DNA of 64,000 bases, taken from positions 1-64,000 of the forward strand of contig CAYLOT010000007.1 of the NCBI GenBank assembly GCA_964385405.1, read 5' to 3'. The notes beneath the pieces are model-generated. The model searched no databases. It saw only the letters and a list, made by a program, of their open reading frames with translations, and was not told the DNA's origin. Shown in pieces: positions 8,742 through 17,727 of this stretch (position 1 is its first letter; each line of letters starts with the position of its first letter). The position numbers and the translations under genes were made by a program. This DNA is from CAIZGX01 sp964385405 (GTDB lineage: Bacteria > Bacteroidota > Bacteroidia > Flavobacteriales_D > Sanyastnellaceae).

Positions 8742-9190
8742 TGAAATACATTTTTTCAGTGTTGTTTGTTGTAAGTGCTTTTTTTTGCGCTGCACAACCT
8801 GACCCTGATCCTATTCCGGTGCCTCCACCACCTCCTCCAGTAGGTGATCCATTTCAAATTGAAGAGCCTTTGGATTTTCCTGAGGTTATGCCGGTATATC
8901 CGGGAGGAGATGCACAAATGTTTAAAGACATTTCTGCGGCTATGATATATCCTCCACTCTGCGTGGAAAATGATTTTCAAGGGAAAGTATTTGTTCAGTT
9001 TATTGTAGAAAAAAACGGTAAAATTTCGAATGTAAAAATTTTGCGTCAGCCAGAAGGCGACTTGGGAAAAATGCTGGGAAATGAAGCCATTCGTGTAGTT
9101 AAAAGCTTGAAAGATTTTACACCGGGGACTTTGAATGGCGAGCCGAAAAGAGTTCGATATACCTTGCCGATCTACTTCAAGATTAAATAA
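8732..9190 (+). CDS. TonB-family (energy transducer TonB C-terminal domain) protein
   Basis: A 152-residue exported protein with an N-terminal hydrophobic segment (IVKYIFSVLFVVSAFFCAAQ), a Pro-rich linker (PDPDPIPVPPPPPPVGDP) and a TonB C-terminal domain at about residues 55-152. The domain is recognisable from YPGGDAQMFKDISAAMIYPP, GKVFVQFIVEKNGKISNVKIL and TPGTLNGEPKRVRYTLPIYFKI. The hydrophobic segment is followed directly by AAQ, so it may be a cleaved signal peptide and not a membrane anchor. If so, this is a periplasmic TonB-like protein, not a true energy transducer. No ExbB or ExbD is nearby. It starts inside manC. Confidence 0.85.
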   Translation: MGIVKYIFSVLFVVSAFFCAAQPDPDPIPVPPPPPPVGDPFQIEEPLDFPEVMPVYPGGDAQMFKDISAAMIYPPLCVENDFQGKVFVQFIVEKNGKISNVKILRQPEGDLGKMLGNEAIRVVKSLKDFTPGTLNGEPKRVRYTLPIYFKIK

Positions 9191-9194
9191 AAAT

Positions 9195-10679
9195 ATGGAG
9201 AACAATTTAATCCTTTGCCCAAACGAAGAATGGGTGTTGAATGACTTGGTTGCTGTAAGAATGGGTGAAACGAAAGTTTCACTTTCCGATATGGCGAAGG
9301 AAAAAATTCAGGCATGTAGAACTTTTTTAGACTCGTATTTAGAGACGAGTGAAAATCCGGTTTACGGAATCAATACAGGTTTTGGTTCGCTTTGCAACAC
9401 CGAAATTTCGATGGAAGATTTGAATCTTCTTCAAAACAACTTGCTTCGTTCACACGCTTGTGGAATGGGCGATCGTGTTCCAGAAGAAATTGTACGTTTG
9501 ATGTTAGTGTTGAAAGCAAAGAGCTTGTCGCACGGACACAGTGGAGTTCAATTGGCAACCGTTGAATTGTTGTTGGAATTCTATCATCGAAATATTTTAC
9601 CTGTCGTTTTTACACAAGGTTCCTTAGGAGCAAGCGGAGATCTTTCACCCTTATCTCATTTGTGCCTTCCGTTAATTGGCGAAGGGAAAGTGAGGTACAA
9701 AGGTGTTGAACGTAACGCAGCAGATGTTTTGAAGGAAGAGGGATTGAAGCCGATTGTTCTTCAATCGAAAGAAGGATTAGCGCTTATCAACGGAACCCAA
9801 TTCATGTTAGCGTATGCCGTAGAGAATTTAATTCGTGCAGAGCACTTGTTCGACAAAGCCATAACCATTGCAGCCATGTCTGTAGATGCATTCGATGCGC
9901 GACCTGAACCATTCATTGATTTAACACACCGTGTTAGAAATCAAGAGGGCCAACAGATTGTAGCTATAGCCATGCAAGATGCCTTGAAAGGCAGCGAAAT
10001 TCAAACACAGAAGAAAGCGCACGTTCAAGATCCTTATTCATTTCGCTGCATTCCGCAAGTGTTGGGTGCTTCGCACGATGCCATTGCATATGTGTTAACC
10101 ATTGTTGAACGCGAAATAAATGCGGTAACAGACAATCCAATTATTTTTCCAGAAGAAAATCAAATCATTTCTGGAGGGAATTTCCATGGCCAACCGTTGG
10201 CGTTAAGTATGGATTTTTTGGCCATTGCTTTGGCGGAAGTAGCGAGTATTTCTGAGAGAAGAACGTACAAACTTATTTCAGGACAACGTGGTTTACCTGC
10301 TTTCTTGGTGAAAGATGCCGGACTAAATAGTGGCTTCATGATTCCACAATACGCGGCAGCGTCTATTGTCAGTCAGAACAAGCAACTCTGCACGCCTTCA
10401 AGTGTAGATACTATAGACAGCAGCAACGGTCAGGAAGATCACGTGAGCATGGGCGCGAATGGAGCCACGAAGTGCTATCAAGTAGTGAAAAATCTTCAGT
10501 CTGTTTTAGCAATAGAATTGTTGAATGCAGCCCAGGGCCTTGACTTTAGAAGACCACTTAAGTCTTCTATTCCGGTTGAATCACTTCATGCTGAAATTAG
10601 AAAAGTTGTTCCACATTACGTGCAAGACAGGTATCAGCACGCCGACATGGAATTATCTTTTCAGGTGATTGGTCTTTGA
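9195..10679 (+). CDS. hutH: Histidine ammonia-lyase
   Basis: First enzyme of histidine degradation (L-histidine to urocanate + ammonia). The 494-residue protein has the ASG triad in GSLGASGDLSPLSHL (about residues 142-156), which cyclises to the MIO electrophile. It also has YGINTGFGSL near the N-terminus, LINGTQFMLAYA, and FHGQPLALSMDFLAIALAE. The HAL-specific QEDHVSMGANGA segment argues for histidine over phenylalanine or tyrosine as substrate. An ATG at 9135 in the same frame lies within the preceding gene; ATG 9195, 4 nt after the TonB stop, is preferred. No other hut gene is present, so the pathway must be encoded elsewhere. Confidence 0.93.
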   Translation: MENNLILCPNEEWVLNDLVAVRMGETKVSLSDMAKEKIQACRTFLDSYLETSENPVYGINTGFGSLCNTEISMEDLNLLQNNLLRSHACGMGDRVPEEIVRLMLVLKAKSLSHGHSGVQLATVELLLEFYHRNILPVVFTQGSLGASGDLSPLSHLCLPLIGEGKVRYKGVERNAADVLKEEGLKPIVLQSKEGLALINGTQFMLAYAVENLIRAEHLFDKAITIAAMSVDAFDARPEPFIDLTHRVRNQEGQQIVAIAMQDALKGSEIQTQKKAHVQDPYSFRCIPQVLGASHDAIAYVLTIVEREINAVTDNPIIFPEENQIISGGNFHGQPLALSMDFLAIALAEVASISERRTYKLISGQRGLPAFLVKDAGLNSGFMIPQYAAASIVSQNKQLCTPSSVDTIDSSNGQEDHVSMGANGATKCYQVVKNLQSVLAIELLNAAQGLDFRRPLKSSIPVESLHAEIRKVVPHYVQDRYQHADMELSFQVIGL

Positions 10680-10681
10680 AC

Positions 10682-12400
10682 TTAATGTTCAATCAATAAA
10701 TTTCGATTTACGATAGTCTGTCCTTTCTTCAATTGAAGAATGTACATTCCTGAAGGCAATTCTTCAACGGAGAGTTCTCGCTTCAATTGACTTTTATTCC
10801 AACTTTTAACTTCTTGTCCTGTTGCACTGAAAATTCTCGCTTCATCAAAATTAGTTGTTTGAGAAATGGTGAAATGTTCGTGCGCAGGTTGCGGGAAAAT
10901 AGTAAAACTCATTTCCATTTCATTCACTGAAGTCAACGTGGTGAAATTGTCTGTTTGAATGGCACATCCATTCGCATCGCCAATTATGCAATAGCTCGTA
11001 GATAACTCCGGAATGTATGTATCTTCATTGGTATCACCGTGTAACCAATTCCAAGAATAGGGTGGTGTTCCGCCGTAGGTAGTCATTTGAACTTCACCCA
11101 CTCCAAGCCCACCTGGAACAAAGAGTTCAACCGAGTAGCTCAATGTGTCAGGTTCGTTTACGGTGACTGTTTCTTGATATTGACATCCATTCGCATCGGT
11201 TACGATTGTCGAATAATCTCCTGCGTACAAGTAAATGGCACTGCTTTCAAAATTCAAAGGGTCGTAATTCCAACTGTACGTGTATGGTGCCGTTCCACCT
11301 TGGATGTTGTGAAAGATCCATCCGCCTAAGTCGCCATGACATGCAACATCTTGCACATCTGGAGTGTTCGTTATTGCAGCAGGTTCGAAGATTGTGTCGA
11401 TTATAAGAAAGGTGCAACCGTTAGCATCGGTTACTTCTGCTGTGTATACACCTGCACAAAGTCCGTTCAAGAAATTTCCACCTGTGGCTCCGTTACTCCA
11501 CATGACTTCAATCGGAAGCGTTCCTGAAATCACATCGAAACTTATACTTCCATCACACAATCCGTTGCAACTTACATCTGTAGTAGTTGTTTCAATTTGA
11601 AGAGGTGTGTAGTTGAATAATTCTACTGGAAGGGAGACGGTATTGCCTGCGTTGTCAGTTACGGTGGCAACATAATTCCCCGGACCTCCATTAATGACTG
11701 ATCCTGTGCTTCCGTTTTGCCAGAGAACGTTGTAGGGAGCTTCGCCTCCGGAAATATTAAGTGTTATGGTGCCAATTCCGTTGTTGACACAGGAGGGTTG
11801 TATTACATCGTTGCTCACTTGCAGAGCAGGATATACGGTTAGTGAAGTAGAGTTGGTAGCATCTCCCGATGTTCCGCCATTGCCGTTTACAACATTTCCA
11901 CTTGCATAAAATGTAATGGCTTCGTTTAACGTTGAAGGAGCGGTCCAGTTGAATTGAAAGACATTATTCATGGTAACACCGTTGTGCTCGAGATAGGTTC
12001 TGCCATTAAAAGCATTTTGTATGGTAATTGTTTTTTGCTTCACATTAGAAGCAAGGTTGCTGTAGCCACTCAAAGGTGAATTTTCTGCAACTGTTAATGC
12101 AGTTAGCTGAAAGGCATATCCTCCTGGACTTCCCATTGAATTATTCACCGTTACTTTCACGGTATAGGTATTTCCAGGAGCGAATTGTGTAGTTGGCACT
12201 GTTGCACCTTGGGCAAACATTTGAACGGTAACAGAGGCATTGTAGTTTCCGCCACTGTGGCATTGACCACACGTGTTTTCTCCGGGGGCCCCCGTGTTTC
12301 CAGAATTGGAAACAGTAGCTCTTCCATTGCTATTTCCCGCAAAAATGAAATAACCCAATGCGCAAACAAAAAGAATTTGAATCCAACGTAATCGGTTCAT
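10682..12400 (-). CDS. T9SS type A sorted surface protein with choice-of-anchor V-like domain and SprB-like repeats
   Basis: Exported protein of 572 residues. After a signal peptide (residues 1-25, LFVCALGYFIFAG) comes a domain starting TGAPGENTCGQCHSGG, like the choice-of-anchor V/reeler-type domain of Bacteroidota surface proteins (to about residue 190). Three or four SprB-type repeats follow (CNGLCDGSISFDVISGTLPI… and CHGDLGGWIFHNIQGGTAPYTYSWNY), each built as Cys-rich start, 'GG.PPY.Y.W' core and 'DANGC' end. The last ~75 residues (FTIFPQPAHEHFTI … LPSGMYILQLKKGQ) are a type A C-terminal sorting domain, which directs export and attachment by T9SS. The CGQCH could look like a heme c site but is part of the domain. 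Ligand unknown. Confidence 0.82.
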   Translation of the reverse strand: MNRLRWIQILFVCALGYFIFAGNSNGRATVSNSGNTGAPGENTCGQCHSGGNYNASVTVQMFAQGATVPTTQFAPGNTYTVKVTVNNSMGSPGGYAFQLTALTVAENSPLSGYSNLASNVKQKTITIQNAFNGRTYLEHNGVTMNNVFQFNWTAPSTLNEAITFYASGNVVNGNGGTSGDATNSTSLTVYPALQVSNDVIQPSCVNNGIGTITLNISGGEAPYNVLWQNGSTGSVINGGPGNYVATVTDNAGNTVSLPVELFNYTPLQIETTTTDVSCNGLCDGSISFDVISGTLPIEVMWSNGATGGNFLNGLCAGVYTAEVTDANGCTFLIIDTIFEPAAITNTPDVQDVACHGDLGGWIFHNIQGGTAPYTYSWNYDPLNFESSAIYLYAGDYSTIVTDANGCQYQETVTVNEPDTLSYSVELFVPGGLGVGEVQMTTYGGTPPYSWNWLHGDTNEDTYIPELSTSYCIIGDANGCAIQTDNFTTLTSVNEMEMSFTIFPQPAHEHFTISQTTNFDEARIFSATGQEVKSWNKSQLKRELSVEELPSGMYILQLKKGQTIVNRNLLIEH

Positions 12401-12441
12401 GATATTTTTTTTGTTAAGGTAAGGAAAGAAATCAAGAATTT

Positions 12442-13881
12442 TTATTTTCCACTTCCTTTTAAAACAATAACAACAGTGTAAAAGAGGATTTTTATATCCA
12501 TAGCTAAGGACATGTTCTCGAGGTAGAGTAGGTCAAATCTTAATCGTTGAACCATTTGCTCCACATTTTCTGCGTAGCCGTATTTTACTTGTCCCCACGA
12601 AGTAATTCCAGGGCGTATTCGATGAAGTTTATGGTAATGCGGATTAATCTTTGATATTTGATCAATGTAGAATTGGCGTTCAGGTCGGGGACCAACAAGA
12701 GCCATATCGCCAGCTAATACATTCCAGAATTGGGGTAACTCATCTAATCGAGTTTTTCTTAATATTTTTCCAATTTTAGTAATTCGGCTATCATTTGTCG
12801 AACTTAACTGCGGCCCAAGTTTTTCCGCGTCAACGAACATGCTTCTAAATTTTATGATTTGAAAGGGTATCCCATTACGGCCAATTCTTTCTTGAAAAAA
12901 GAATATTGGGCCTGTAGATGTAATCTTTACGAGCAAGCCAATGATAATGAGAAAGGGAGCGAGAATTATCAGAGCGAATGCACTGAAAAAAATGTCTATA
13001 ATTCTCTTAATACTGAATTGCCAGCTTGGCATCAGTAGGGTATTTAACCGAATTAATGGAACACCGAAAACACTTGACATCTTGACATTTCCCGATAAGA
13101 TATCGAATGTATCTGGAATGATATTGATTCGAACGTTGTAGTTTTCGAGAAGTGCAAGAATGTTTTCGAGCTCTTTGTGGTCACCGCTTTCAATAGATAA
13201 GATTACTTCTTCAATCTGATGCTCTTCAATGATGTTTGGTAGCGTTTGATATTTTCCAAATAGAGGCAGGCTAGCAGAGAGTTGGTCGTCTGCTCCGTTG
13301 ATTTTTAAATAACCTTTGAATAAAAAACCCGGCGATTTTTTTAAGCCGTTAATCTCATCGAACAGTTGAACTGCTCGAGCATTTCCGCCGACAAACACAG
13401 TAGGGAATCCCCATTTTCTCGATTGTATTTTTTTTACAGTTCTTGAGGTAATTGTAAGGCGAAAGATCAGCGTCAATCCAAAATGTGCAAGTAATAGAAA
13501 TCCGAAAGTGGTATAGTAATAATGGTAATTCGGAAGCTCGTCATCCAATAGGAAAAGAAAGAAAATAACGGTATTTCCAATTAAAGAAGTTGCCAACACC
13601 TGTCCAATTTCTCGCAATCGATGTCTTCGCATAACATCGGAATACATTCCCCACATGGCGTAAAAGCATATCCAGGCTAGAGGAATAAATGCAAGTGCTG
13701 CAAAGAAATTACTGTCAGTATGAATGCCTAGGTCATATCCGTATTTCGCGGATTCGAATTTTTTTCTCAGGAAATATAAACTCGCCCACGAGCAACCTGC
13801 AGCAATCCAATCTGCGGCGACATATGAAAATATAATCCCTTTTTTTTTCAACTGCTGTGCGTTCTCTACCAAGTCACCCAC
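12442..13881 (-). CDS. Polyprenyl glycosylphosphotransferase (undecaprenyl-phosphate sugar-1-P transferase)
   Basis: Membrane enzyme that starts polysaccharide repeat units by moving a sugar-1-phosphate from a nucleotide sugar onto undecaprenyl phosphate. The 479 residues have four or five N-terminal membrane segments (to about residue 150) and a Rossmann-like CoA-binding-type domain (PTVFVGGNARAVQLFDEI, about 165-270). One more membrane helix (IDIFFSAFALIILAPFLIIIG) precedes the cytoplasmic catalytic domain, with FFFQERIGRNGIPFQIIKFRSM, RKTRLDELPQFWNVLAGDMALVGPRP and RPGITSWGQVKYGY. This is the WcaJ/WbaP superfamily; the sugar cannot be told from sequence. The start is GTG and overlaps the end of the upstream lipoprotein gene by 16 nt. 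Confidence 0.9.
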   Translation of the reverse strand: MGDLVENAQQLKKKGIIFSYVAADWIAAGCSWASLYFLRKKFESAKYGYDLGIHTDSNFFAALAFIPLAWICFYAMWGMYSDVMRRHRLREIGQVLATSLIGNTVIFFLFLLDDELPNYHYYYTTFGFLLLAHFGLTLIFRLTITSRTVKKIQSRKWGFPTVFVGGNARAVQLFDEINGLKKSPGFLFKGYLKINGADDQLSASLPLFGKYQTLPNIIEEHQIEEVILSIESGDHKELENILALLENYNVRINIIPDTFDILSGNVKMSSVFGVPLIRLNTLLMPSWQFSIKRIIDIFFSAFALIILAPFLIIIGLLVKITSTGPIFFFQERIGRNGIPFQIIKFRSMFVDAEKLGPQLSSTNDSRITKIGKILRKTRLDELPQFWNVLAGDMALVGPRPERQFYIDQISKINPHYHKLHRIRPGITSWGQVKYGYAENVEQMVQRLRFDLLYLENMSLAMDIKILFYTVVIVLKGSGK

Positions 13882-14732
13882 TTCAAATTATCAAGAAAGA
13901 TGTTTACCGGTGATGTGGAATTTGTTGCGTTTGATTCAATGTAGAATTCATGAAATTGAGCTGTCGGATTTTGTTGTAGTATGTAGCCGAAGTCGATATA
14001 TATTTTTTTCCAAACGGGCGTTAAACCATCTCCACTTGAAGAGGGATTGATAATAAGCGCTGGGTTTTTTGCAGTAATTCCGCCAGTTGTAGTTATAAAT
14101 CCTACTGAAAAAGTATTGTTGCTACTGTAATTCATTTCCAGAAAAACGTTGTCGCCGCTGGTGTATCCCAAATTGTCATCGTCCTTGTAATACAGGCGCG
14201 TCGCCCCTGCATCTAAATGTCCCCAACCGCTTCTGTTTCCTTCGAATACTTGGTTAGATTGATTGGTAACTGAAAAAGAACCGTTGTTCGTGCCCATTTG
14301 AACAAGAAAATTTCCACTTTCGAATCCTTTTTCTGAAATTACAGCTTGGTTATAATAAGTAAAGAATGGAACAATAGTGTCTATTTGAAATGCTGCAATG
14401 TTAAGTGTTGTGTCGAACGGAGCGAAAAATGGGTAACGAATTCGGGTATTCGAGATGCCGTTGCTTTTGATTCCAGCGAATATGCGAATCGAGGAAGTTC
14501 CAAGATCTAAAATTGGAATTTTTGCAGGAAGGTCAAATACCCCCAAACTTTTATCGTTAGAATACACCCAAACCTCAGTTATGGCTTCGCTTGATGTTCC
14601 TTGATTGAGATTTGCCTGAAAATTAAATGAAGGAATATATAGGTACGCAGGTTCTTTCTCCTTTGGATTTATTATGTCACACCCTTGAAGTGCAATCATG
14701 AAAAATGCTAAGAAAAATGGAAGTGGTCTCAA
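13866..14732 (-). CDS. Putative lipoprotein of unknown function
   Basis: I do not recognise a family with confidence. The 288 residues begin with a lipoprotein signal peptide (PFFLAFFMIALQGC), Cys18 being the lipidation site, followed by an Asp-containing linker. The rest is predicted to be mostly beta, with an immunoglobulin-like first part (ITEVWVYSNDKSLGVFDLPAKIPIL) and a C-terminal jelly-roll-like part containing FLEMNYSSNNTFSVGF and FHEFYIESNATNSTSPVNIFLDNLKWVTW, as in carbohydrate-binding-type beta sandwiches. The best start is a TTG, with a TATATTCG box 18 nt upstream. The 16-nt overlap with the glycosylphosphotransferase suggests joint expression and possibly a role at the cell surface. 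Confidence 0.7.
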   Translation of the reverse strand: MRPLPFFLAFFMIALQGCDIINPKEKEPAYLYIPSFNFQANLNQGTSSEAITEVWVYSNDKSLGVFDLPAKIPILDLGTSSIRIFAGIKSNGISNTRIRYPFFAPFDTTLNIAAFQIDTIVPFFTYYNQAVISEKGFESGNFLVQMGTNNGSFSVTNQSNQVFEGNRSGWGHLDAGATRLYYKDDDNLGYTSGDNVFLEMNYSSNNTFSVGFITTTGGITAKNPALIINPSSSGDGLTPVWKKIYIDFGYILQQNPTAQFHEFYIESNATNSTSPVNIFLDNLKWVTW

Positions 14733-14750
14733 TTGTTTTGTTTTGGGGTG

Positions 14751-14758
14751 CGAATATA
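14751..14758 (-). promoter_or_regulatory. -7-like box TATATTCG for the lipoprotein-glycosylphosphotransferase pair
   Basis: One mismatch to TAnnTTTG, 18 nt upstream of the TTG start at 14732. Confidence 0.35.
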
Positions 14759-14829
14759 CAGTCGCATCAAAAGGTTACCCAACGAAACGGAAGAAATTTC
14801 AGATTATTGTACTACCGAGAAATCAGTCT

Positions 14830-15774
14830 TCAGTCTTCCGATGTGAAGACATTTAAACGAATTTTTTCGGCAATCATTTCAGCTACAGCCAAGGCCTTGT
14901 GCCCATCTTCTAGAGAGACGGTTGGTTCAGTCTGATGTAGAACTGCTTTGCCAAAGCTAGAGAGTTCTTGTTTTAGTGCATTGTTGTCTAGAACAGTTAG
15001 TTTTTTTTTAGTGATTTCGTTTTCTTCGTTCTCTCGTTGAAATTCGTAGCTGTGCGCGGTCTTATTCAAAAAGTCAGAGACATAACAAGCATTCTTCTGG
15101 TAGAATCTCATTTTACGAATGGTATCAGTTGCCACGCGACTCGCTGTTAGATTCGCAACACAACCATTGTCCAATTCAATGCGTGCATTGGCAATGTCAA
15201 TGTGTGGGGTTAGAACCGATGCTCCGTTGGCAGAAACTCTTCTGACATTTGCTTTTGTGACAGCCAAGATTAAATCAATGTCATGAATCATAACGTCGAG
15301 AATTACGGAAACATCGCTGCTTCTTCCTTTGTATTGACTCAAGCGATGCGCTTCAATGTATTTGGTGTCTTTTAATACGGGAGAAACCGCTAAATAAGCG
15401 GGGTTGAAACGCTCAATGTGTCCAACTTGCGCAACTACTTGGGCTTCTTTAGCCAACTTAATTAGTCTATTGCTTTCCTCTAGAGTAGATGTAATTGGCT
15501 TTTCAATGAATACGTGTTTGAGATTGCGAATGGCATTTGAAGCGCATTGAAAATGAGAGGGAGTGCTCGATACCACATCTACCACATCTACTTCATTTAT
15601 CAACGCATCTAAACTGTGACAAGGTTCGATCCCAAAGCGTTCAGCAGCTTCTTTTGCGGCTTTGATATCTGGGTCGAAAAAGTGTATAGATTGAAACAAT
15701 TCCGGCAATTCCGAAAGCACTTGCATATGAATCTTTCCCAAGTAGCCCGCTCCTAATACTCCTATTTTCAGCAT
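14830..15774 (-). CDS. Gfo/Idh/MocA-family oxidoreductase
   Basis: NAD(P)-dependent sugar-type dehydrogenase. The Rossmann start KIGVLGAGYLGKIHMQVL lies at the N-terminus, the family's HVFIEKPIT motif (EKP, catalytic Lys) at about residues 93-101, and the C-terminal alpha/beta domain includes YKGRSSDVSVILDVMIHDIDLIL, with the His-Asp pair typical of the active site. The ATG at 15774 is preferred over an upstream start at 15849 because the fold begins immediately after it and GAAGAG precedes it. The protein is then 314 residues. Position near the glycosylphosphotransferase suggests nucleotide-sugar modification, but the substrate is not deducible. Confidence 0.85.
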   Translation of the reverse strand: MLKIGVLGAGYLGKIHMQVLSELPELFQSIHFFDPDIKAAKEAAERFGIEPCHSLDALINEVDVVDVVSSTPSHFQCASNAIRNLKHVFIEKPITSTLEESNRLIKLAKEAQVVAQVGHIERFNPAYLAVSPVLKDTKYIEAHRLSQYKGRSSDVSVILDVMIHDIDLILAVTKANVRRVSANGASVLTPHIDIANARIELDNGCVANLTASRVATDTIRKMRFYQKNACYVSDFLNKTAHSYEFQRENEENEITKKKLTVLDNNALKQELSSFGKAVLHQTEPTVSLEDGHKALAVAEMIAEKIRLNVFTSED

Positions 15775-15873
15775 AAGTAATTCTCTTCTCATGCAAATGT
15801 GATTGAAATTGATGTCTACATCACTTCGTTGATTTTTACTTTTCAACACTTAAAAGCGGATGAAATAGCGGCT

Positions 15874-15881
15874 TACCTTGG
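15874..15881 (+). promoter_or_regulatory. -7-like box TACCTTGG directly before pcm
   Basis: One mismatch to TAnnTTTG, ending 4 nt before the ATG at 15886. It favours that start over one at 15799. Confidence 0.3.
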
Positions 15882-15885
15882 CTGT

Positions 15886-16542
15886 ATGATTGATGATAAT
15901 TACAGACATAAGGGTCTAAGAAGAAAATTGGTGGAAGAATTACGTGAAAAAGGAATTACTGATGCACGCGTGCTAGAGGCAATAAACAAAGTTCCGAGAC
16001 ATGCTTTTTTAACAAGTGCTTTTGTTGAATTGGCGTATGAGAACAAAGCGCTTCCCATTGGCGCAGAACAAACCATTTCGGCGCCGTATACCGTTGCTTT
16101 TCAAAGTCAATTGTTAGATGTAGAAAAGGGAATGAAGGTCTTGGAGATAGGAACGGGTTCTGGCTATCAGACCTCTGTTCTCTGTGAAATGGGAGCAAAA
16201 GTCTATTCCATTGAACGACAAAAATTGCTTTTCGATACCTCCAAGAAAATGTTGGCGGAAATGGGCTACAAGTGTCACCTAGCATACGGAGACGGGTACA
16301 AGGGTATTCCGGCATTTGCGCCTTACGACAGAATAATCATTACTTGTGCGATACCAGTTGTTCCTGAGGAGTTGCTTATGCAAATGAAGCCCAGTGGTAA
16401 GTTGGTGATGCCTTTTGGTGAAGGAGAGAAGCAGGAGATGACCCTCATTCAGGAAGACGCGGAGGGCAACTTTAAAAATACATATTTCGGTGAATTCTCT
16501 TTCGTGCCAATGCTTGAAAAAAGAAGCAATACGAAGTCTTAA
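15886..16542 (+). CDS. pcm: Protein-L-isoaspartate O-methyltransferase
   Basis: Repairs isoaspartyl residues in aged proteins by methylation from S-adenosylmethionine. The 218-residue product starts MIDDNYRHKGLRRKLVEELREKGI, the usual N-terminal helix. It continues with VPRHAFL, the substrate-binding ALPIGAEQTISAPYTVAF, the SAM motif I VLEIGTGSGYQT at about residues 83-94, and a C-terminal beta region (KPSGKLVMPFGEGEKQEMTLI). The frame is open upstream to 15799, but that extension overlaps the divergent neighbour's promoter region and does not resemble the family. Confidence 0.93.
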   Translation: MIDDNYRHKGLRRKLVEELREKGITDARVLEAINKVPRHAFLTSAFVELAYENKALPIGAEQTISAPYTVAFQSQLLDVEKGMKVLEIGTGSGYQTSVLCEMGAKVYSIERQKLLFDTSKKMLAEMGYKCHLAYGDGYKGIPAFAPYDRIIITCAIPVVPEELLMQMKPSGKLVMPFGEGEKQEMTLIQEDAEGNFKNTYFGEFSFVPMLEKRSNTKS

Positions 16543-16544
16543 TG

Positions 16545-17153
16545 CTATTTGATTCGAAGGGAAAAGACCTTTTCTTCAAACAGAAACCCTTCAAGTAAAT
16601 CGCCTGATGCTACTGGGCCCACACCGGCTGGTGTTCCAGTGAATAGTAAGTCACCAATTTTTAGCGTAAATACTTCAGAGACATTCTCAATTAGCTTGTC
16701 AATGGAATGAATCATGTGAGAACTATTTCCTTCCTGAACAGTAACGCCGTTTTTCTTCAATGAAAAAAGTATAGGGGAAGGAAGACTTTCTGTTTCGAAG
16801 AATTTTTCGCTCACAAATGCAGATCCGTCGAAGGCTTTGGCACGTTCCCAGGGAAGTCCTTTTTTCTTCATTTCATCTTGAACATCGCGGGCGGTGAAGT
16901 CTATACCTAAAGTAACTTCATTGTAGTAACGCGGAGCGAATGCTTGTTGAATGTGTTTGCCCAATCGATTGATGCGGAAAACTAACTCTAATTCATAGTG
17001 AACATCGTTTGTGAATGCAGGTATAACAAACGGATTTCCTCTTTGTATTATAGCAGAGTCGGGCTTGCAGAAGATAACAGGATTTTCGGGCACTGCATTT
17101 CCTAATTCAGCTGCGTGTGCCGCATAGTTTCTACCAATACATAAAATTTTCAT
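16545..17153 (-). CDS. Fumarylacetoacetate hydrolase-family protein
   Basis: Single-domain FAH-fold enzyme of 202 residues. Conserved features are CIGRNYAAHAAELGNAVPENPVIFCKPDSAI at the N-terminus, the metal-ligand segment VHYELELVFRI (Glu-x-Glu) at about residues 52-62, the GIDFTARDVQ motif, and the C-terminal GDLLFTGTPAGVGPV. Members hydrolyse or decarboxylate acylpyruvates and oxaloacetate, so oxaloacetate decarboxylase/acylpyruvase activity is likely, but the substrate cannot be fixed. Its start overlaps the stop of the OmpA-like gene by one base (TAATG), indicating translational coupling. It converges with pcm, separated by 2 nt. Confidence 0.88.
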   Translation of the reverse strand: MKILCIGRNYAAHAAELGNAVPENPVIFCKPDSAIIQRGNPFVIPAFTNDVHYELELVFRINRLGKHIQQAFAPRYYNEVTLGIDFTARDVQDEMKKKGLPWERAKAFDGSAFVSEKFFETESLPSPILFSLKKNGVTVQEGNSSHMIHSIDKLIENVSEVFTLKIGDLLFTGTPAGVGPVASGDLLEGFLFEEKVFSLRIK

Positions 17154-17653
17154 TACGGACGTGCTATAAATTCAACAATCACTTTTCGGTCACCAGGATT
17201 CTTCCCAATTGACCCAATATCTCCAGTAAATTTTGCTACACAACGACTGGGCTCACTTCCTGAGTTTACAATGAAATTTCTAACGGCTTTTGCGCGCTTT
17301 TCGGATTCCTTCCAATTTTTTTCGCTATTTCCATTCCGGTCCGAATACCCGGTAATGAAAATTCCCTTTTTTCCATTTGGTGCAAGTTTTTCAACAACAT
17401 CATTCAGTTGCTGTTGCGCTGTTGTACTCAAATCAACACCCGATTTTTCGGAATAAATAACAGTGGGTTGAATGGGTACTGGAGCTGCAGTGAATTTTTG
17501 CAAACTAGATTTGTCGTTACCATTGAGCCAATGCCTGGCATTACCATCGGAAGTGTAGAGGACAATAGGTAAAAGAGAATCTTGCGACGCAGGTTCTTGT
17601 CCAAGTATGGAAAAACTTGTAACAAAAAAAAGGGTAAGCATTAAACCGCGCAT
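17153..17653 (-). CDS. OmpA-like peptidoglycan-associated protein
   Basis: Envelope protein of 166 residues with a signal peptide (MRGLMLTLFFVTSFSILGQ). The C-terminal half (about residues 85-166) is an OmpA-like domain: VDLSTTAQQQLNDVVEKLAPNGKKGIFITGYSDRNGNSEKNWKESEKRAKAVRNFIV, with NPGDRKVIVEF at the end. This resembles the peptidoglycan-binding 'GHTD…N..LS..RA..V…L' pattern, but several canonical residues differ (GYSDRNG in place of GHTD), so peptidoglycan binding may be weak. The N-terminal part is unrecognised. ATG 17653 is chosen over 17707 because it gives a proper signal peptide. Confidence 0.75.
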   Translation of the reverse strand: MRGLMLTLFFVTSFSILGQEPASQDSLLPIVLYTSDGNARHWLNGNDKSSLQKFTAAPVPIQPTVIYSEKSGVDLSTTAQQQLNDVVEKLAPNGKKGIFITGYSDRNGNSEKNWKESEKRAKAVRNFIVNSGSEPSRCVAKFTGDIGSIGKNPGDRKVIVEFIARP

Positions 17654-17727
17654 ATCACGTAAAATTAGCGTATCTCCACGAATCGGTGCCGCTGATTTAT
17701 TCACCATTCATTCACAATACAGTTGCT

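Noticed and set aside
9135..9194. A longer N-terminus for histidine ammonia-lyase
   Set aside because: The extension lies inside the TonB-family gene and does not resemble the family. ATG 9195 gives the normal start.
9195..10679. A hut operon for histidine use
   Set aside because: Only hutH is present; hutU, hutI and hutG are not in the window.
12270..12290. CGQCH in the 572-residue T9SS protein as a c-type heme site
   Set aside because: The motif is part of the choice-of-anchor V-like domain opening, the protein has no cytochrome fold, and no heme-attachment genes are near.
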